Below, piece after piece: positions 33,089 to 42,734 of a DNA stretch of 60,739 nucleotides. Source of the stretch: Ktedonobacteraceae bacterium (GTDB lineage: Bacteria; Chloroflexota; Ktedonobacteria; Ktedonobacterales; Ktedonobacteraceae); NCBI GenBank assembly GCA_035653615.1, contig DASRBN010000016.1, positions 1 through 60,739 of the forward strand, written 5' to 3'. Every line of letters starts with the position of its first letter. Within the stretch, counting starts at the first letter, position 1. The notes beneath the pieces are model-generated. The model saw nothing but the letters and a program-made list of their open reading frames with translations. It made no database searches and had not been told where the DNA came from. A program made the translations under genes and the position numbers.

Positions 33089-35071
33089 CTATATTGCCAT
33101 CTCTTCCTGCGCAATTTGGGAGAACTGCTCGTTATACAACTTCGCGTAGAGGCCGTTGCGCTCCAGCAGTTCCTCGTGGGTGCCGCGCTCCACGATCTCG
33201 CCATGATCTACCACCAGGATCACGTCTGCCGCCAGGATAGTCGAAAGGCGGTGCGCAATTGCCAGCGTTGTGCGATTCTTCATCAATGGCTCCAACGCGG
33301 CCTGAATCAGGCGCTCGGAGTGCGTATCGAGCGCGCTGGTGGCCTCGTCCAGGATCAGGATGCGCGGATTCTTGAGAATGACACGGGCGATGGCGATACG
33401 CTGCTTCTCGCCGCCGGAGAGCTTGAAACCTCGCTCGCCGACCAGCGTCTCGTAGCCATCGTCGAGTTCCATGATGCGATCATGGATGGCCGCGGCCTTC
33501 GCTGCGGCGATCATCTCCTCCTCGGTCGCATCGAGTCTTGCATAGAGCAGGTTTTCGCGAATGGACGCGTTGAACAGGTACGTTTCCTGCGTCACCACGC
33601 CGATGATATCGCCGAGCGAGGACAACGCGATGTCCTTGACGTTATGCCCATCGATTTCTACGGAGCCGCTGTCCACGTCATAGAGACGGGGAACGAGATA
33701 GGTGATCGTGGTCTTGCCCGCGCCACTTGGCCCGACCAGCGCGGCCAGTTGTCCCGGCTGGATGTCGAACGAAACATGGTTCAGCGTCGGACGGTCCGTC
33801 GTTTCCAGTACCTGCTCGGTCATCGTCACCGGCACGGCTACGACCGGCTTATCCGCCTTGCCATTACCTTTGCCGTCACCATTTGTTTTGCCATTATTCG
33901 TATCCAGTCCGATCAGGCTGCTAATGGACTCATCTCGCTTGTACGTGAATGAGACATCGTTGAATGTAATCTCGCCACGCACGTCATCATTCGTCAGGTG
34001 AAGAGGATTGGGCGAATCCTGTATATCAATCGGCAGGTCCAGGTATTCAAAGATGCGGTCGAACAGCGCCAGCGCGCCCTGGATATCTACCTGTATGCTC
34101 AGCAATTGCCCTATCGGGAAGAACAACCTGCTTTGCAGCGTCGTAAAGGCCACGATGCCGCCGAGGGTAATTCCTGAGTGCAGCGGATTATTGATAATTT
34201 GCCAGCCCGCGACCAGGTAGACTACCGCCGGGGTGATCGAGAAAAAGGTGCCGATGAACATGAAGAACCAGCGGCCAATCATCTGCTGGCGCACTTCCAG
34301 GTTGGTCAGGTTTTGATTCTCTTTCTCGAAGCGCTCCTGGGCATATTTCTGGCGCCCGAAGGTCTTGCTCAACAAAATGCCACTGACCGAGAGCGTCTCC
34401 TGCATCATAGCGGTCAGGGCGGCCATACTCTGCTGCGTCTCCTTGCTCGTCACCCTGCGCACGTTGCCGACCTTATACGTGATCCACAAGAAGATCGGCA
34501 GCAGGCCAAGCGATATCAGCGTCAATAGCGGGCTGATGAAAAGCATGGCGATGATCGTACTCAGCGCCGTGGAGACATTAGAAACGATGCTGGTTGCCGT
34601 ATTCGTCACTACCCCCTGCACGCCGCCTACGTCGTTTGATAAACGCGACTGGATCTCACCGGTCTTGGTGGAAGTAAAGAAGCGCAGCGACAGGCTCTGC
34701 AAATGTTCATAGAGTTTATTGCGGAAATCGCGCATCACCTGTTGACCGATCATATTATTCAGATAGGTTTGCCCAACGCCGATGATACCGGTAATGATGG
34801 GCATAATGATCATGATACCAACAAAGATGATCAGCAGGTGCAGGTTGCGTTTTCCAATCGCGTCATCAAAAATGAACTGGATCAGGAACGGGTTGACAAG
34901 CCCCAACACGGTCGTGAGGATGATAGCGATCAATACGAGTATGATCTGAAATTTATACGGACTAAAGGCCGCCGCCACGCGCCGCACGGTTCGTGAGTCG
35001 GTCTTACGTCCCCGTTTTTTCTGTTCTTCGGCATAGGCGGCCATACCGCCGCCCATTCCATGAAATGCCAT
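33089..35071 (-). CDS. MsbA-like ABC exporter, fused permease and ATPase
   Basis: A 660-residue half-transporter from ATG 35071 behind GGAG. Six transmembrane helices fill about residues 40-340 ([20 protein letters not shown], then [20 protein letters not shown] and others). The ATPase has Walker [11 protein letters not shown] (about 445), the signature [14 protein letters not shown] (about 548), Walker [13 protein letters not shown] (about 572) and the H-loop AHRLST (about 603). A ~45-residue Asn/Gly/Lys-rich insertion ([18 protein letters not shown]) interrupts the first strands of the ATPase, just before Walker A. It probably works as a homodimer exporting lipid, drug or peptide. It lies upstream of the RiPP-like cluster on the same strand but behind its own terminator. 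Confidence 0.92.
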   Translation of the reverse strand: MAFHGMGGGMAAYAEEQKKRGRKTDSRTVRRVAAAFSPYKFQIILVLIAIILTTVLGLVNPFLIQFIFDDAIGKRNLHLLIIFVGIMIIMPIITGIIGVGQTYLNNMIGQQVMRDFRNKLYEHLQSLSLRFFTSTKTGEIQSRLSNDVGGVQGVVTNTATSIVSNVSTALSTIIAMLFISPLLTLISLGLLPIFLWITYKVGNVRRVTSKETQQSMAALTAMMQETLSVSGILLSKTFGRQKYAQERFEKENQNLTNLEVRQQMIGRWFFMFIGTFFSITPAVVYLVAGWQIINNPLHSGITLGGIVAFTTLQSRLFFPIGQLLSIQVDIQGALALFDRIFEYLDLPIDIQDSPNPLHLTNDDVRGEITFNDVSFTYKRDESISSLIGLDTNNGKTNGDGKGNGKADKPVVAVPVTMTEQVLETTDRPTLNHVSFDIQPGQLAALVGPSGAGKTTITYLVPRLYDVDSGSVEIDGHNVKDIALSSLGDIIGVVTQETYLFNASIRENLLYARLDATEEEMIAAAKAAAIHDRIMELDDGYETLVGERGFKLSGGEKQRIAIARVILKNPRILILDEATSALDTHSERLIQAALEPLMKNRTTLAIAHRLSTILAADVILVVDHGEIVERGTHEELLERNGLYAKLYNEQFSQIAQEEMAI

Positions 35072-35199
35072 AGAATATGTACTCCAATCTAGCCCCCAGG
35101 CCCTGATCTAAAGTATAAACCATTCCCCGGCTGATTACACCGTCTGAGTGGACAGTTTACGACCCTGTAAATTCTGACAGGCCTGGAGGCAGAATGGTT

Positions 35200-35526
35200 T
35201 TACAGTTTCTGCTGGCGTTTTTTCAACTCGCTCTCCCGTCTCCTGATCTCCCTCTCGCGCTTGCGTCGCTGTAGCTCTTTATAGCGTTGGGCGTCTTTCA
35301 TGCGAATGCTGACCGTCACAATGACGAGGATAAATAGCACAAGAGAAAAGACGGCCGTAAAGCTGACGTAGGCAGCTACCCAGAAGAGTAATCCCGGCGT
35401 CAATCCTATTCGCTCGACGAGAGCGTTAAGAACGAGTCCGGCCAGAATTGTGAAGAGAACAGCATCTATGCCCAGCACTACAAAGAACAGCTTGACCAAT
35501 GCCGGATGACTTATTGTGCCTTTCAT
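35200..35526 (-). CDS. Small two-helix membrane protein
   Basis: A 108-residue protein from ATG 35526 behind AGGAGGAGG, a very strong site. Two transmembrane helices (about 10-33 and 45-70: LVKLFFVVLGIDAVLFTILA, VSFTAVFSLVLFILVIVTVS) are followed by a highly basic coiled-coil tail (RRKREREIRRRESELKKRQQ). No family is recognised. The basic tail could bind nucleic acid, acidic lipids or a partner at the membrane. It lies 128 bp upstream of the ABC exporter and may be co-transcribed with it. Confidence 0.6.
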   Translation of the reverse strand: MKGTISHPALVKLFFVVLGIDAVLFTILAGLVLNALVERIGLTPGLLFWVAAYVSFTAVFSLVLFILVIVTVSIRMKDAQRYKELQRRKREREIRRRESELKKRQQKL

Positions 35527-35718
35527 TGCCTCCTCCTTTCGCCCGTGATGTCGAAGTGCTAGATATGGGCTATACCGGTGAGCTTATTGTTGCCAGGCAT
35601 ATGCTCGAACTCACAACAAACAAAACGGGAAGAAGACGCCTCTATCAAAAATGTCTGGTGTATTCGCACTTTACCTTTTCTGGTTGTACTTTTCTCGATC
35701 TCCTGTTTGGGATTGAAA

Positions 35719-36399
35719 CTACGCAGCCAGATCGTCACGTCGAAGACAAATTACTTGCGCCAGCCGTTTGTACGCCAGACTGAGCAGGGAAGCGTGCCGG
35801 CTTTTTGCCACCGGATCATTTGGAAGCAATCCCTGATAGTCCTGCAAACGAATCCCTACATCTAAGAAAGCCTGTTGCAACGCTGTTGGTTGCCCGTCTT
35901 CAAAGGACATGCGACTTGCCAGGTCTATTAAGAGCGCATTACGTGTCGCCGCAGGGAATCCGGCTACCACATGCGCGATCTTGGTAAAGAGCCAGCTGGT
36001 GTACATGGTATCGAACGCTAATTCTGCCGGGTCTACCAGGTTGTCTAGCTTGATTTGTCCTCCCGCTAAGCAATCGTCCTGATCGAAACGAGTCAGCCTC
36101 CCCTCTTTTCGCAGCCGGTCTAGAAAATGGTTCCTGGCAATTCTCATGCTCAACCTTTCCAGCGAGATAATGGCGATACCACCATATTGGGCTTTTAAAG
36201 CGTACTCAAATGTACGCCCGACAGCAAAAAGTACTATGTCCCATGCCACATCACTTTCCTGGCCATACCAGGAATTGAGATGGGCATTGTAAACCCAGTA
36301 GTTGACAATGGGGAACAGCTTTGAATAAAGGAGGCCCCAGGTGCCATCTCCGGTCTGCTCGATTGTAACGCTTTGGGACGAATGGTAGAAGCTATTCAT
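35719..36399 (-). CDS. Sigma-70-like RNA polymerase factor, divergent
   Basis: 226 residues from ATG 36399 (GAGAGG ribosome site; the GTG at 36405 lies inside that site). A segment resembling sigma region 2 is seen at about residues 85-115 (LSMRIARNHFLDRLRKEGRL), with an aromatic and basic pattern like the promoter-melting helix. The C-terminal region (LPNDPVAKSRHASLLSLAYKRL, about 190-220) could be a region-4 HTH. The start ...DGTWGLLYSKLFPIVNYWVY is unusual. No anti-sigma factor gene is adjacent. Assignment as an ECF-like or orphan sigma is likely but not certain. A hairpin in its 5' leader could be an autoregulatory site. Confidence 0.6.
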   Translation of the reverse strand: MNSFYHSSQSVTIEQTGDGTWGLLYSKLFPIVNYWVYNAHLNSWYGQESDVAWDIVLFAVGRTFEYALKAQYGGIAIISLERLSMRIARNHFLDRLRKEGRLTRFDQDDCLAGGQIKLDNLVDPAELAFDTMYTSWLFTKIAHVVAGFPAATRNALLIDLASRMSFEDGQPTALQQAFLDVGIRLQDYQGLLPNDPVAKSRHASLLSLAYKRLAQVICLRRDDLAA

Positions 36400-36410
36400 C
36401 TGCACTCCTC

Positions 36411-36442
36411 TCAGAAAATCTGAGTAATCTAAGATTTTCTGA
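36411..36442. promoter_or_regulatory. Inverted repeat upstream of the sigma-like gene
   Basis: TCAGAAAATCT (36411-36421) and its exact complement (36432-36442) with a 10-bp spacer, starting 11 bp upstream of the sigma-like gene's ATG. It could be an operator or a hairpin affecting translation. Confidence 0.55.
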
Positions 36443-36881
36443 TGCTATAATAAGACTGACCTACAAAGCTTTCTTACTTTATTCTAAGCGAACCTTAATT
36501 TAAGTACAGATGAATGTTCAAAGTGCTATTTGGCTTCTTGAGATGGAATACTTTTTCTCTTCTTTAGCAAAGTATAATCAGAAAAATGTACAGAGTCAAG
36601 TAATTTTCATTAGAATTTTTGCGAATTTTGAGGATGTTAATAAGAAGTTATGAGAAGGTTAATTCTAAAATATTCAAATTATCACAAGTTACTTACGGTG
36701 GTTAGAAATACCTTCGGATTTGTCATAGGTTTTTTAATGTAAAATTCTGATCTGTATTAGTTCTATTGATTAAAACGTGTCAAGTTGTATCAAATAAAAT
36801 CGATGTGATTTAAAGGATGGGCTTGAGGTTTTCGTTCATCATGGCTTGCTTGAAGACTGAAATTATTACACAGTTTGCCTC

Positions 36882-36910
36882 TTGACACCTTTCAGCAAAA
36901 AAGATAGAAT
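36882..36910 (+). promoter_or_regulatory. Sigma-A-type promoter for the MerR-GAF-GGDEF gene
   Basis: TTGACA (36882-36887) and TAGAAT (36905-36910) are separated by 17 bp. The predicted 5' leader is about 180 nt, long enough to hold further control. Confidence 0.7.
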
Positions 36911-37096
36911 AAACTAGGATTTCTTGTGAGTTGAAGTAAGCTTTTCTTGGATTGAGAGCGGTGAAAGTGGGTAAGCTGACAAGCAAGTATGTGTCCCAGA
37001 TAAAATCCTCTACAAGAAATGTTATGGAAAAGCGTCAATAATATATGTTCATTAATATGAAAATGTAATAGTACGAAGTCTTCTCAGGAGACAGGT

Positions 37097-39262
37097 ATGA
37101 ACCAGCCAGACGTGGAACACATCAAGCAGTATCTTCAAGAGGGGGAAGTTCAAAAGCGTGTGCAGGAGCGCATCCTCTACGCGCGCTCGCGTGCGGCAGT
37201 GACCATCAGTCGCGCTGCCCAACTGTTCGGCTTTACTGAAAACCAGTTAAGGGAATGGGAAAAACGAGGATTAATCCAATCTAATAGACCTGCTCTGTCA
37301 CAGGATGGCAAACAGGGAAGGCAGCCCAAAGCCGATGGAACTGCTCCGTCACAAGATGGCAAGGCGCCGGCCAGCCACCGGCAATATTCACCCGAAGAGC
37401 TTGATAAGCTGGCACTGATCCGAGAATTATTGGAACATGGGTATGGACTGAACGAGATTCCTAAGAATATCGATGAGATTTGGAAACAGGTCCTGGGCAA
37501 ACAACAGAGCGAGATTGAGGCCCTGGAGGCGCAAGAAGGCAGGCAGATCCAAGAAATCAGGCATGTACCCCTTGAGAGGCGCATAGAAAGCCTGGATCAA
37601 AAAGAGTTCTGGCGTTACTTCACGGCACAGGTCCTACGATTATCTCTTTTGTTGATTTGCGAAAATAATCCAGATACGCTTGCCGGCTTCGTAATCCCGC
37701 TTGAGCGGAAGCAAGTTCCCACTCTTGTGCATACCCCACAAGACCTACCCAAACTGGGATCTGTACTGTTTGGTTGGCTTGGCCGGAATGACACGTTTTA
37801 TACTTTTATTGATCCTGCCCCCACCTTTGAATACCCCAGTGATTTTCGTATCGAGTACTTACGTCCTTTTGGAGCGGAGAGGCCACCCGAAGATACAGTT
37901 CAAGATAATGTCCTGATAATTATCCAGAGAAAAGCCAAACCTGTTATGCTTAGCGCCGAGCTTGTACAGGTCATCGCTCGTTTTGTGAAGCTCCTCTATA
38001 ACAATAAAGAGCACTGGTACTCCGCTTTTGACTATGAGATGCACGACTGGCTCTATCAAGTAGCCGATTTCAACAGGAACGTCAACTATCCTGACGAGAC
38101 TTTCAATAGCCTGGCCAACATAGTGGTAGAACTGGGTGGAAAAACGGGCGACGGCACATCCCGCTGGTGGTTTTGTAATCTCTTCCTGCCGCGAGATACT
38201 TCACTGCCCCTTCAACAGCGTAACCTGGTTGTGCGAGCGCACAGCAAGGCGGCGCCTATTCATATTGATACGTATGTACTCTCTAGCAGAAATCCAGGTC
38301 TGACATTTCGGGCCTATCAGAGTGGGCATGTTATCTACCGGCCACGGATCACACCTCAAGACCCTGTTCTCGCCTATTGGGAGTTCGAACAATCAACACG
38401 CTCCGCAATCGCTATTCCGATTGCCGGGCGGGAGGGCCTTGCTGCTGCCTGCCTGTATGTCTCCTCAGAATACGAGGATGCATTTTCAGTAGAAGACCAG
38501 CGTGTTTTGCGTGTGATAACGCGAATGATGGAGGAACTGTTAGCAACCTATCAGGCCCGCAGTCAGGTAACAGGCAAGTTCAGCGACCTGATCACCGATC
38601 CAGGACTTGTGGATACCTCCTTTAAGGAATTCCTACCCGAGGATGCGTTTATCAACGATGTCGAAGCGATCCTTGCTGATATTCATGGACGAGATATGGG
38701 CGAGTTGAATGATACAGATGTGCTTTCTTTTGTCGATATCGATATCGATAATCTGAGCAGTCTAGCTACAAAATATGGTGATCGCATAACAAGAAACTTG
38801 AGCCGGGCCGTTGGTTCGCGGATACAAGGACAGCTACGTCTTGAATCGAAGAAAGAACAGATTAAGCGATATCATGTGAATGCCGATAGTTACTATCTCC
38901 TTTTAAAGGAGATGACACTTGAAGATGCGCGTTATCTCGCCGAGCGTCTGCGGCGGCTAGGAGGAGATTATCGTATTGATGCTCGTGGTGTAAGTGCATA
39001 CCGGCAACTACCACCAGAAGAACTGTTAGAACTCCCCAATGTCACCATACGGCTCGGAGTACAATCTTATCCCTATGTAAAGTTAAAAGAGATTTTGCAG
39101 CGCTACCCTGTCGATACAGCTATAACGAAAACAAGAGTTTTGATTATGGAAAATATCGAGGAGAGCCTGATACGCGGGCAACGTGAAGGGGGGAATTGTA
39201 TTATCAGCTGGGATCCTGATATATGGACTTATAGGCGCTGGTCCCCTCCTGATGGCGTCTGA
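37097..39262 (+). CDS. MerR-like HTH, GAF and degenerate GGDEF fusion sensor
   Basis: A 721-residue protein starting at ATG 37097 behind AGGAGA. Residues 30-60 form a MerR-type HTH (TISRAAQLFGFTENQLREWE, KRGLIQSN), interrupted by a Gln/Lys-rich insert with two SQDGK repeats. The MerR wing/dimer part resumes at YSPEELDKLALIRELLEHGY. GAF-like regions follow (about 180-290 and 330-490: TRSAIAIPIAGREGLAAACL). The C-terminal third is a GGDEF-like domain (FVDIDIDNLSSLATKYGD), where the catalytic GGDEF loop is not recognisable (YHVNADSYYLLL), so it is probably an inactive, ligand- or partner-binding version. It may link DNA binding to a small-molecule signal. Unusual fusion. Confidence 0.75.
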   Translation: MNQPDVEHIKQYLQEGEVQKRVQERILYARSRAAVTISRAAQLFGFTENQLREWEKRGLIQSNRPALSQDGKQGRQPKADGTAPSQDGKAPASHRQYSPEELDKLALIRELLEHGYGLNEIPKNIDEIWKQVLGKQQSEIEALEAQEGRQIQEIRHVPLERRIESLDQKEFWRYFTAQVLRLSLLLICENNPDTLAGFVIPLERKQVPTLVHTPQDLPKLGSVLFGWLGRNDTFYTFIDPAPTFEYPSDFRIEYLRPFGAERPPEDTVQDNVLIIIQRKAKPVMLSAELVQVIARFVKLLYNNKEHWYSAFDYEMHDWLYQVADFNRNVNYPDETFNSLANIVVELGGKTGDGTSRWWFCNLFLPRDTSLPLQQRNLVVRAHSKAAPIHIDTYVLSSRNPGLTFRAYQSGHVIYRPRITPQDPVLAYWEFEQSTRSAIAIPIAGREGLAAACLYVSSEYEDAFSVEDQRVLRVITRMMEELLATYQARSQVTGKFSDLITDPGLVDTSFKEFLPEDAFINDVEAILADIHGRDMGELNDTDVLSFVDIDIDNLSSLATKYGDRITRNLSRAVGSRIQGQLRLESKKEQIKRYHVNADSYYLLLKEMTLEDARYLAERLRRLGGDYRIDARGVSAYRQLPPEELLELPNVTIRLGVQSYPYVKLKEILQRYPVDTAITKTRVLIMENIEESLIRGQREGGNCIISWDPDIWTYRRWSPPDGV

Positions 39263-39462
39263 ACCTCAACTCGTAGCCAGACAATTCTCCCAAATTCCTG
39301 TTACTATTAACCTTTCTTATCCGTATTACATTTCAAATGCTGAATTACTGATACCAATTCTATTCGCTTGCTATGCTCGTTGCTTGAGGAGAGGACAACG
39401 AGTATTTCCAGGGCTCAACAAGAGATGGAAGATGGTTCGAGGACATAAGGGGAGAGCTTTGT

Positions 39463-40131
39463 ATGACGGTCTATCTGTTTATACTGGGAATGCCTGGTAG
39501 TGGGAAATCAAGTATTGCGCGCTTTATTCAAGCATACGCAGAAGTCAAACATTGGATCGCCAGATCGCATTATAATGATTATGAGATTTTGCACAGTATG
39601 TTCGAAAACGATAGCGCCTGCAAACAATTTAGGCCCGCTGATGGTGGTGGCTTTGATGTTATTGATCTGACCGCATTTGATACCGCGCTTCAGAAGTTGG
39701 AGGAGATAGTTAAAAAAGATGCCTCTCCGGCCCATAGAGAAGAAGTTGTCTTGATCGAATTTTCTCGTGCCGATTATCAACGTGCTTTCCGTCAATTCAG
39801 CAAAGCATTTTTGCAGAACCAAAATACATTTTTCCTCTACCTTGACACCGGGCTTGATATTTGCAAGCAACGAATAAAAAACCGCGTAACCGACCCGCGT
39901 TATGCGGACGATTATCCTGTCTCCGACTATATCTTTGAAAAATATTACCATCAAGATGATGGAGAGCTTCTACCTGATATGCTTGCACAGGAGTATCAGA
40001 TTGAGCGCGAACAGGTGAAAATAATCAAGAATAATGGCCCATTGGAAGTTGTTGCGGCAGAAATTCGTGCGTTTATTGATTTTATAATCAGCGAGGTTTC
40101 TAAGCATTTAGTCAAAGCAGGCGCATCCTAG
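39463..40131 (+). CDS. P-loop kinase-like ATPase, paralogue 1
   Basis: A 222-residue protein starting at ATG 39463 behind GGGGAG. A Walker A loop lies at the very start (FILGMPGSGKSSIARFI). A Walker-B-like hhhhE segment (EEVVLIEFSRADYQRAFRQF) and a lid region (CKQRIKNRVTDPRYADDYPV) follow. The C-terminal YIFEKYYHQDDGELLPDM block is highly conserved in the neighbouring paralogue. The fold resembles small-molecule or nucleotide kinases, but no substrate motif is recognised. It starts 200 bp after the MerR-GAF-GGDEF gene, and a second copy follows, suggesting a recent tandem duplication in an accessory region. Confidence 0.65.
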   Translation: MTVYLFILGMPGSGKSSIARFIQAYAEVKHWIARSHYNDYEILHSMFENDSACKQFRPADGGGFDVIDLTAFDTALQKLEEIVKKDASPAHREEVVLIEFSRADYQRAFRQFSKAFLQNQNTFFLYLDTGLDICKQRIKNRVTDPRYADDYPVSDYIFEKYYHQDDGELLPDMLAQEYQIEREQVKIIKNNGPLEVVAAEIRAFIDFIISEVSKHLVKAGAS

Positions 40132-40361
40132 ATACTCTAGAGATTCTTCTATTCTCCTGCTGTTTCCCATCCTTATCCGGGTTGTTAAAAGCCCTTGCTT
40201 TCTGCCTGTTTTTCAGCATGAAATCGCGCAGGAAAGCATAAAATCATTCGTTGCCGCAATCCTCTGGCATGTGCAATCCCTCATGAAATATTTCAATATG
40301 TACATCTTTGTGTTAAAATTAGCCATTGTGTTCCAATCGCAAACGAGGGGAAGGTATTATC

Positions 40362-41000
40362 ATGCCAATTAAACTGTTCCTTCTAGGTCTGCCAGGCAGC
40401 GGCAAATCGACGGTTGCGCGCTATATTACAAACTATGTAGAAGATAGGAAGTGGGCGGCGAAACATTGCGGCGATTATCCTTTTCTATACACAATGTTTG
40501 AGAAGGATATGAAGCACAAGCAATTTATGCCTGCCAAAAATGGCGGTTTCGATATGGTTGATCGTACTGTACTCGATATTGCCTTGCAGCAATTGGAACA
40601 AAGTATCCGCGAATATATCTCTAAAATGCAATCGACGAAGATCATTTTGATTGAATTTTCTCGTGCTGATTATCAACACGCTTTCTCGCAGTTCAGTAAA
40701 GCATTTTTGCAAGATCAGAATACCTATTTCCTCTACCTGGATACTGAGCTGGCTATCTGCAAGCAACGCATACAGAATCGTATAGACAATCCCCTTTTTG
40801 AGGATGATTATCCCGTCTCCGAGTACCTTTTTGAAAAATATTACCATCAGGATGATGGACAACTGCTACCAGATTTCCTCGAAAAAACATATCAGATCGA
40901 CCAGCAGCGGGTGAAGATCATTTCCAATAACGGCCCATTAGAGGCAGTAACAGGAGAAATTGAGGCTTTTCTCCACGCAATGCTGGGAAAGCTGCCATGA
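40362..41000 (+). CDS. P-loop kinase-like ATPase, paralogue 2
   Basis: A 212-residue protein from ATG 40362 (GAGGGG site); a start at 40326 is in frame but weaker. It has Walker A LLGLPGSGKSTVARYI and the block TKIILIEFSRADYQHAFSQF, in which the same hhhhE motif is kept. It ends with YLFEKYYHQDDGQLLPDFLE. Identity to the upstream paralogue is high across the whole length, with differences concentrated in the region after Walker A (residues 20-90), the likely substrate-recognition part. The 230-bp gap between the copies contains no repeat. Kinase activity is inferred only from the fold. Confidence 0.65.
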   Translation: MPIKLFLLGLPGSGKSTVARYITNYVEDRKWAAKHCGDYPFLYTMFEKDMKHKQFMPAKNGGFDMVDRTVLDIALQQLEQSIREYISKMQSTKIILIEFSRADYQHAFSQFSKAFLQDQNTYFLYLDTELAICKQRIQNRIDNPLFEDDYPVSEYLFEKYYHQDDGQLLPDFLEKTYQIDQQRVKIISNNGPLEAVTGEIEAFLHAMLGKLP

Positions 41001-41179
41001 CCAATTGACCCCCGAGTCATTCTACCCATTTCCTTTACAACACCCTCGATTTCAGTTACACTGTACTCATGTATTGACTCGCGCGCAATCCTTTTCACCT
41101 TCGCTTCTCTATTCCGGTCTGGCTAAGCGCGCTAACGAGTAGTACACCGCACGTTTCAAATTTCTTAAAGGGGGAAAGA

Positions 41180-42559
41180 ATGAATCAGCCTCAGAAGTAT
41201 CCACTTGCCTTCTGGCAAAAACTCAGCACGGCAAAAACGCTCCGCGTCGCCTGCGTACTCACGGTCCTGCTGGTATTTCTTGGTCTCAGTCCCATTTCTC
41301 AGGCTCGCGAGACACAGGCGCTGAAGCGGAAAACAAATCCTATCCAGCACATTGTGATCATGGTGAAGGAGAATCGCACCTTCGACAACTATTTTGGTAC
41401 CTTTCCGGGAGCCGATGGAGCCACTACCTACACCGGTACCGATGGCAAGCAACACCCGCTGACCCACGATCCCGATACACTGGCCTCGGACATCCTGCAC
41501 ACCCATTATGCCTATCTCAAAGCGTTCGATCATGGGAAGCTGGACAAGTTCTCAGAACTCAAGGGCGCGATCCAGGACATCAACGGGCAGAAGGAAGATG
41601 TCGCGGACGGTCAGATGTACCAGTCGGATATTCCCAACTACTGGCAGTACGCGCAGACCTTTGCGCTGCCGGACCATTTCTTCTACACCATCAACTCGGA
41701 TAGCTTCCCCAACCATCTCTTCTCGATTGCCGCGACCGACGACGACGTATTTGGACTTCCTCATATCACAAAACAGAAGGATAAATGGAACTGGGGCTGC
41801 GATGCTCCCCCGAATACCTATGTTCAACAGGAGCATCCAGACGGAACATTCGCCAAAACGTTCCCGTGTTTTTCGTTTGAGACGTTGGGCGATCTTCTCA
41901 CCGCGAATGGCATTTCCTGGAAATACTACGCGCCGGGACAGGGCCAGGACGGTTACGAATGGTCGGCCTATAACGCCATTTCGGACATTCGCAATACGCA
42001 GCAGTGGCAGCAGCATGTCGTCGATTATACCCAGTTCGCGCAGGATGCCGCCGCCGGTACGCTGCCAACCGTCAGCTGGCTGGTGCAGCCTTCGAGCGTG
42101 AGCGACCATCCACCCGCCAGCGTTTGCGTCGGCGAGAACTTTACCGTGCAGCAGATCAACGCGATTATGAACAACCAGTCGCTCTGGAGTTCAACAGCGA
42201 TTTTCCTGACCTGGGACGACTGGGGCGCCTTTTATGATCACGTCGTGCCGCCGGTGGGGCCCAACAAATATCTCGAGTATGGCCTGCGCGCGCCTCTGAT
42301 CGTGATTTCGCCCTATGTCAAGCCGGGTTTCATCGATCACACCGTCTACAGCTTCCCCTCCATGCTCAAGTACGTGGAAACCACACTTAACCTGCCCTCG
42401 CTCGGCGGACTGGATCAGCAGGCTAATGACCTGACCAACGTATTCAACTACAGCCAGCAGCCCTTGCCTCCACTGGTCTTGCAAACCCGCTCCTGTTCGA
42501 GCCAGGCCTATAAGGTATCTGAAGAATTCGTGCCCAATCCCGATGTCTACGGAGATTGA
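41180..42559 (+). CDS. Secreted alkaline phosphatase-superfamily phosphoesterase (phospholipase C/acid phosphatase type)
   Basis: A 459-residue protein from ATG 41180 behind AAAGGGGG. It has an N-terminal signal peptide (basic start, VACVLTVLLVFLGLSPI, cleavage likely near SQA-RE). The family signature comes right after: HIVIMVKENRTFDNYFGTFP, in which Glu and Asn bind a metal. Other marks are LPDHFFYTINSDSFPNHLFS, TWDDWGAFYDHV (metal-binding Asp/His) and RAPLIVISPYVKPGFIDHTV. It should release phosphate or cleave phospholipid head groups outside the cell; the exact substrate is not resolved. It is monocistronic and ends at a very strong terminator. Confidence 0.85.
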   Translation: MNQPQKYPLAFWQKLSTAKTLRVACVLTVLLVFLGLSPISQARETQALKRKTNPIQHIVIMVKENRTFDNYFGTFPGADGATTYTGTDGKQHPLTHDPDTLASDILHTHYAYLKAFDHGKLDKFSELKGAIQDINGQKEDVADGQMYQSDIPNYWQYAQTFALPDHFFYTINSDSFPNHLFSIAATDDDVFGLPHITKQKDKWNWGCDAPPNTYVQQEHPDGTFAKTFPCFSFETLGDLLTANGISWKYYAPGQGQDGYEWSAYNAISDIRNTQQWQQHVVDYTQFAQDAAAGTLPTVSWLVQPSSVSDHPPASVCVGENFTVQQINAIMNNQSLWSSTAIFLTWDDWGAFYDHVVPPVGPNKYLEYGLRAPLIVISPYVKPGFIDHTVYSFPSMLKYVETTLNLPSLGGLDQQANDLTNVFNYSQQPLPPLVLQTRSCSSQAYKVSEEFVPNPDVYGD

Positions 42560-42560
42560 T

Positions 42561-42632
42561 TTAGCAACAAAAGACGAGGCCCATTTTCAGCCGCTCAGTC
42601 TGCTGAAAATGGGCCTCGTCTTTTGTTGCTAA
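42561..42632. terminator. Perfect 30-bp-arm terminator hairpin
   Basis: Arms 42561-42590 and 42603-42632 are exact complements, with a 12-nt loop. The 3' arm ends in CTTTTGTTGCTAA, and T-rich DNA lies on both sides, so it can terminate transcription in both directions. Confidence 0.85.
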
Positions 42633-42734
42633 CACTTTCCCCTTGCATAACCTTGTCCTATATGCTACCACTAGTAGTGATAATTATGATGCATGTACAA
42701 GGGCGGCTCTCAGGTCGTCTTGAGAGGAGCAACG

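Larger units (their letters stand above)
36400..37096. other. AT-rich divergent intergenic region
   Basis: About 700 bp with no gene in either direction. It is clearly AT-richer than the surrounding DNA, with many A/T runs. It holds the hairpin at 36411-36442 and the promoter at 36882-36910. Size and composition fit a regulatory region between a sigma-like gene and a MerR-like sensor gene. Confidence 0.6.
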
